A stretch of DNA of 64,000 nucleotides, taken from NCBI RefSeq assembly GCF_003369445.1, contig NZ_QRCU01000032.1:111509-175508 (forward strand). Direction: 5' to 3'. The notes beneath the pieces are model-generated. The model saw nothing but the letters and a program-made list of their open reading frames with translations, was not told where the DNA came from and ran no database searches. The translations under genes were made by a program, and so were the position numbers. This stretch comes from Arthrobacter silvisoli (GTDB lineage Bacteria > Actinomycetota > Actinomycetes > Actinomycetales > Micrococcaceae). Positions 61,066 to 64,000 of this stretch are shown here, one piece after another (the first letter of the stretch is position 1; each line of letters opens with the position of its first letter).

Positions 61066-61809
61066 TCAGAACAGGAAAGGCGCCAGCAAGGTAGTCAGCT
61101 CACGGGCTGCGTCCGCATGCTCGTAGATGGCGGGGAACCGTTCCGAGGGGCCGGAAAGGCAGAGGGCTGCGCCGACCGAACCGTTGGGCAGCCGCACTGG
61201 AAGGGCCAGGCTGGAGGAACCTTCCTCCAGTTCGTTGATCTCCGAGGCCTCGCCGTTGAAGCGGATGTCCGCCAGTTGCTCCTCCAGCTCAGCCCTGTCC
61301 GTGATCGTATGCGGCGTCAGCCTGGCCAGGCGACCCTTCGGCAGCGGTGAGTCCGATTCGCCGAGCTCAGCGAGCATCAGCTTCCCCGCGGCGGAGGCGT
61401 GCGGGTACCGCAGCATTTCGTAGGCGGACCGGAGCGGATAGTACGGATCTTCGTCCGCGATCCTCAAGGAGGCGTTCCGGAACATCACGAGGTGCACCGG
61501 GAAGCGGTTCTCGCGCCGGAACTCCTCGATGACAGTACGCGCCGCGGTAGGCACCACCGGCAAGGTCGCAGCCGAAATCAGGCCCGAAATCGCGTGTCCG
61601 AGCGCGAATCCGCGGAGGTCGGACGTGCGGACAAGATATTCATCCCCGACGAGCGCGTTCAGCATGCGGTAGGCCGTGGCCGGGGGCATCTGGAGGGCAT
61701 CGGTGATTTCCTTCGCTGTGGTCCCCGTGCCGAGCCGTGCCACAACCTCCAGGATCCTGAGGGGGTTTGACACTGTGCTGGGCCGCGGGTTGATAGGCCG
61801 ATAGGTCAT
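61066..61809 (-). CDS. IclR-family transcriptional regulator
   Basis: This 247-residue regulator has a winged HTH at about 14-68 (SNPLRILEVVARLGTGTTAK, ITDALQMPPATAYRMLNALV) and an IclR effector domain ending RLPNGSVGAALCLSGPSERF. The start at 61809 overlaps the permease stop as ATGA, so permease and regulator form an operon. It probably controls the permease and the divergent copper amine oxidase in response to an amine or its aldehyde/acid product. Confidence 0.9.
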   Translation of the reverse strand: MTYRPINPRPSTVSNPLRILEVVARLGTGTTAKEITDALQMPPATAYRMLNALVGDEYLVRTSDLRGFALGHAISGLISAATLPVVPTAARTVIEEFRRENRFPVHLVMFRNASLRIADEDPYYPLRSAYEMLRYPHASAAGKLMLAELGESDSPLPKGRLARLTPHTITDRAELEEQLADIRFNGEASEINELEEGSSSLALPVRLPNGSVGAALCLSGPSERFPAIYEHADAARELTTLLAPFLF

Positions 61810-63278
61810 GGCACCGGCTTGCCGAGGAACAGGTCGGATTCGCGGGTTTCGTCGTAGATGCCCACGGACGCCAGGCGCTCGGGCCGCCGGAAATGCAGGA
61901 ACAGGGCAAAAACCGCACTTGCGAGCAGGAGGCCGCCGTAGATGAAGGCCTGCGTGCCGCCTGCTTGGACTGAGACTGTGGCGGCCTGCCAGAGCACAGC
62001 CGTCAGGGCCAGCGCGGTGACCGCTCCCAGCACCCAACTGGCGACGGTGGCCTCGCCGATCCGGCGCAGGAAGAAGGGGAGCGACGCGCTGGCAAGGATG
62101 TAGGCCCCGATGTACCCGTAGGAGCCCAACATGAAGAGGTTCACGAGGCCCTCCGCGGGACTGGCGCCGGAGATGATCACGGCAAGGGGGACGACGGCCA
62201 CCACCGGCATGACGACCATGATTGCCGTTGAAGGTGTTCGAAAGACCGGATGGGTCCGGCCGACGCTCCGCGGAGCTACGCCCTCGCGGCCCATGCAGAA
62301 AAAGATCCGCACGAGCGCGTTAACCGATGCGATCGCGCAGGCGAACCACGACGCCGCGATTCCTAGGTCAAGGATTGCGGCGAACACCGGGGACGACTGG
62401 GCAAACAGGTCGGACAACGGGGTGGAGCTGGCTGTGACGGCCAGCGGCGCCTCGTGGAGGGCAACATCCTGGGCGGTCGCGGCAAGGAGGTAGAGGGCGC
62501 CCGCCACGATGGGGGTCCAGGTGATGGCCCGGGGGACGCTTACGAAGGGCTTGTACGCCTCGCCGCCGAGCGTGGTGGGACTTTCGAAGCCCACAAAGGC
62601 GCTCACGGCCACCACGATCCCGATCCATACCGAATCGGAGTTCCCGTTCCAGGCAAACACGCTCGCGAAACTCACCTTGGGTGCGTTGACGGCGAAGTAG
62701 ACGATCATGAGCACCGCGAGGACGGCGATGGAACTGGATTCGATCAGCAACGTGAACCAGGCGGAAACCTGGATCCCCCTGACCATGAGGAAACAAGCGG
62801 CGGCGGCCGCAGCCAGGACCACCAGCACCATGAAGAGCCGTGGTTCCGCGACGGGGACCCCGAGGTTGGCGAACAGCTGGGCTGCGTACGTGGCCACAAC
62901 GAGCAGGCTGGCCATGGCCACGAGGGCGTAACCGAAGATGGCCGACCAGCCGACGGTGATTGCAGTCCGTTGTCCCAGCCCCTTGGCGGTGTAGCTGTAG
63001 AGTCCGCTGACCGCAGCCATGCGTTTGGCCATCGGCCTTAGGCACAGGGAAACCAGGACAACGACCGCCATCGCAGCGCCGAAGGTCACCACGAGGTTCG
63101 GTCCGGTGGACCCGAAGACAAGGGTCGGAAAGACAAGAGCCGGGATGACGGTCATGGCACCCGCGGGTGCCATGGCGGCCACTGCCTGTGCGAAGACCGG
63201 CAGGAAGGAAAGCTTCCGGCGGCTCAGGCCCTCCACGGGGGAGCGGGGAGTGATGAAGCGATCACCGCGGGCAGACAC
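61806..63278 (-). CDS. APC-family amino acid/amine permease
   Basis: GTG at 63278 (VSARGDRFITPRSPVEGLSR) with AGAGAAGG about 10 bases upstream gives 490 residues. An upstream ATG at 63335 has no good ribosome binding site. About twelve helices are seen, beginning LSFLPVFAQAVAAMAPAGAM, with SGLYSYTAKGLGQRTAITVG and FVGFESPTTLGGEAYKPFVS as APC motifs. Being divergent from an amine oxidase, it likely imports the amine substrate. Its stop overlaps the IclR start. Confidence 0.87.
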   Translation of the reverse strand: MSARGDRFITPRSPVEGLSRRKLSFLPVFAQAVAAMAPAGAMTVIPALVFPTLVFGSTGPNLVVTFGAAMAVVVLVSLCLRPMAKRMAAVSGLYSYTAKGLGQRTAITVGWSAIFGYALVAMASLLVVATYAAQLFANLGVPVAEPRLFMVLVVLAAAAAACFLMVRGIQVSAWFTLLIESSSIAVLAVLMIVYFAVNAPKVSFASVFAWNGNSDSVWIGIVVAVSAFVGFESPTTLGGEAYKPFVSVPRAITWTPIVAGALYLLAATAQDVALHEAPLAVTASSTPLSDLFAQSSPVFAAILDLGIAASWFACAIASVNALVRIFFCMGREGVAPRSVGRTHPVFRTPSTAIMVVMPVVAVVPLAVIISGASPAEGLVNLFMLGSYGYIGAYILASASLPFFLRRIGEATVASWVLGAVTALALTAVLWQAATVSVQAGGTQAFIYGGLLLASAVFALFLHFRRPERLASVGIYDETRESDLFLGKPVP

Positions 63279-63930
63279 TACGACCGAACCTTCTCTCCGA
63301 TGAGTGGCCTCGCCTTGCTCATGAAGGGGACACAAGTCATCGGGCCGTGGTCCAGAACATTAGCATTTCGGGACCCTTAAGGGATACCAGATGACGCGTT
63401 TCCGAATGTTTCCAACATGTTAACGGGGGTGGGAAATTATGCTCCCGAATTTCTCATGTAAATATTCAAAAAGGGCTCGCCTCCTTGAATTCCGTCACGT
63501 AGCTTTTTCTTCACGGACGGAATGTACGTGACCGGCATCACGCACGGCGGGGCTCGGAGCAGAGCTCGGCCGGGCCCTGCGAATTCAGGGATGCCGGGAT
63601 TGCAGACGGTCGCACCCGGACTCCAACAGGGGTTTGGAGGCGGCCTTCAGAGCAGCCTTACATGCACCAACAATGAACAGTTCTGACAAAGACGAACAGT
63701 TCTGAGAATCCACACCCTTTGTGCCCCTTGGCCCCCCAATGGCAACACCGCCGAACCGGGCCGGCACGAGATCCAAGCCGGACGTGCGTAGCTCAGCAAC
63801 CACCATGTCTTCCCCGCTGCAGCAGGCATTCGACGCTGCGGTAGGCACACCGGCTTCCTCTCCATCCGGTTTCCGGAGCCCCCTCGGTTCCCCGGCCATG
63901 GGCACCCACATCCTGAGCAAGGAGTTAAGC
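63279..63930. promoter_or_regulatory. Divergent promoter region between permease and amine oxidase
   Basis: No gene is seen in this 650-bp stretch. Its left half is AT-richer than the surroundings (63350-63480). Inverted pieces include TCCGTCACGTA at 63492-63502 facing TACGTGACCGG at 63524-63534, and TCCCTTAAGGG-type sequence near 63370-63385. Twelve-base direct repeats at 63675-63686 and 63694-63705 are listed separately. Confidence 0.6.
63675..63705. repeat. Direct repeat GAACAGTTCTGA, two copies 19 bp apart
   Basis: GAACAGTTCTGA occurs exactly at 63675-63686 and 63694-63705. The core GAACAGTTC is nearly self-complementary. Spacing of about two helical turns suits a tandem operator upstream of the amine oxidase, for example for the IclR regulator. 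Confidence 0.65.
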
Positions 63931-64000
63931 ATGAGTATTGATAGTGATGTCCAGGCCGTTGTTGGGGTTTCGCATCCGTTGGATCCGTTGTCGGGTGAGG
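63931..64000 (+). CDS. Copper-containing primary-amine oxidase (partial, N-terminus)
   Basis: ATG at 63931 with AAGGAG 7 bases upstream opens a frame that reaches the right edge. The 23 visible residues include AVVGVSHPLDPLSGE, which closely resembles the N-terminus I remember for Arthrobacter histamine oxidase (a copper/topaquinone enzyme). Nothing of the active site is inside the window. The context (APC permease and IclR regulator, divergent) supports an amine catabolic role. Confidence 0.75.
   Translation, partial: MSIDSDVQAVVGVSHPLDPLSGE

Overview
The window is GC-rich (coding third positions are mostly G or C), densely packed with operons, and carries the conserved actinobacterial block ppiA, crgA, sortase, pabA, pknB, pknA, pbpA, rodA, pstP, fhaB, fhaA and tRNA-Leu. 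In actinobacteria this block lies a short distance from dnaA. Gene content (putrescine oxidase, a histamine-oxidase-like copper amine oxidase, RuMP genes, a 5-oxoprolinase set with a biotin carboxylase) points to Micrococcaceae, most likely an Arthrobacter or Pseudarthrobacter relative. The genus is an inference from remembered family resemblance, not a search.

Layout. 1-3.4 kb: a repeat-rich membrane-anchored protein running off the left edge, cyclophilin, a zinc-finger rhomboid protease, a small ParB-fold protein, then a 0.7 kb gene-free stretch packed with DnaA boxes. 3.4-6.4 kb: an alkylation-repair operon (two O6-methylguanine methyltransferases, an ECF-type sigma factor, AlkB, Tag). 6.4-18.4 kb: the cell-division and cell-wall signalling block ending in tRNA-Leu(CAG) and a terminator. 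18.5-21.3 kb: a deletion scar made of two gene ends, then a TetR regulator divergent from putrescine oxidase. 21.3-27.7 kb: carbamate kinase divergent from a DUF2877-FdrA-DUF1116-permease operon, the oxamate carbamoyltransferase type. 27.7-35.8 kb: two small conserved genes, a molybdate regulator with modABC, an SDR with a damaged active site, an amino-acid permease and an HTH-less LysR-type protein.

35.8-38.9 kb holds the best candidate for an undescribed system: a 41-48 residue peptide with a Gly-Gly and a two-cysteine tail, a P-loop NTPase, and an ABC-exporter-like protein whose nucleotide-binding domain has lost its catalytic motifs. 38.9-45.2 kb: a GntR regulator divergent from an operon of PxpA, an MFS transporter, fused PxpB-PxpC and a biotin carboxylase with its own biotin carrier. 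46.1-50.4 kb: an arsenic operon without a pump gene (arsR, aquaporin, arsC, a 30-residue peptide with 10 cysteines, FAD monooxygenase), followed by a second ArsR-type regulator with a CDF exporter. 50.4-55 kb: SulP transporter, SDR, NTF2-like and RDD proteins, LacI regulator. 55-61 kb: a one-piece ATPase/LuxR regulator divergent from hxlB, hxlA, two unknown small genes, zwf and opcA, a formaldehyde-fixing RuMP operon joined to the oxidative pentose phosphate entry. 61-64 kb: IclR regulator and APC permease divergent from the start of a copper amine oxidase.

Taken together, the left third is housekeeping and the right two thirds are nitrogen and C1 scavenging (amines, carbamoyl compounds, lactams, formaldehyde) plus metal resistance. 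Most accessory operons have a divergent regulator, and several have a clear palindrome in the shared promoter.
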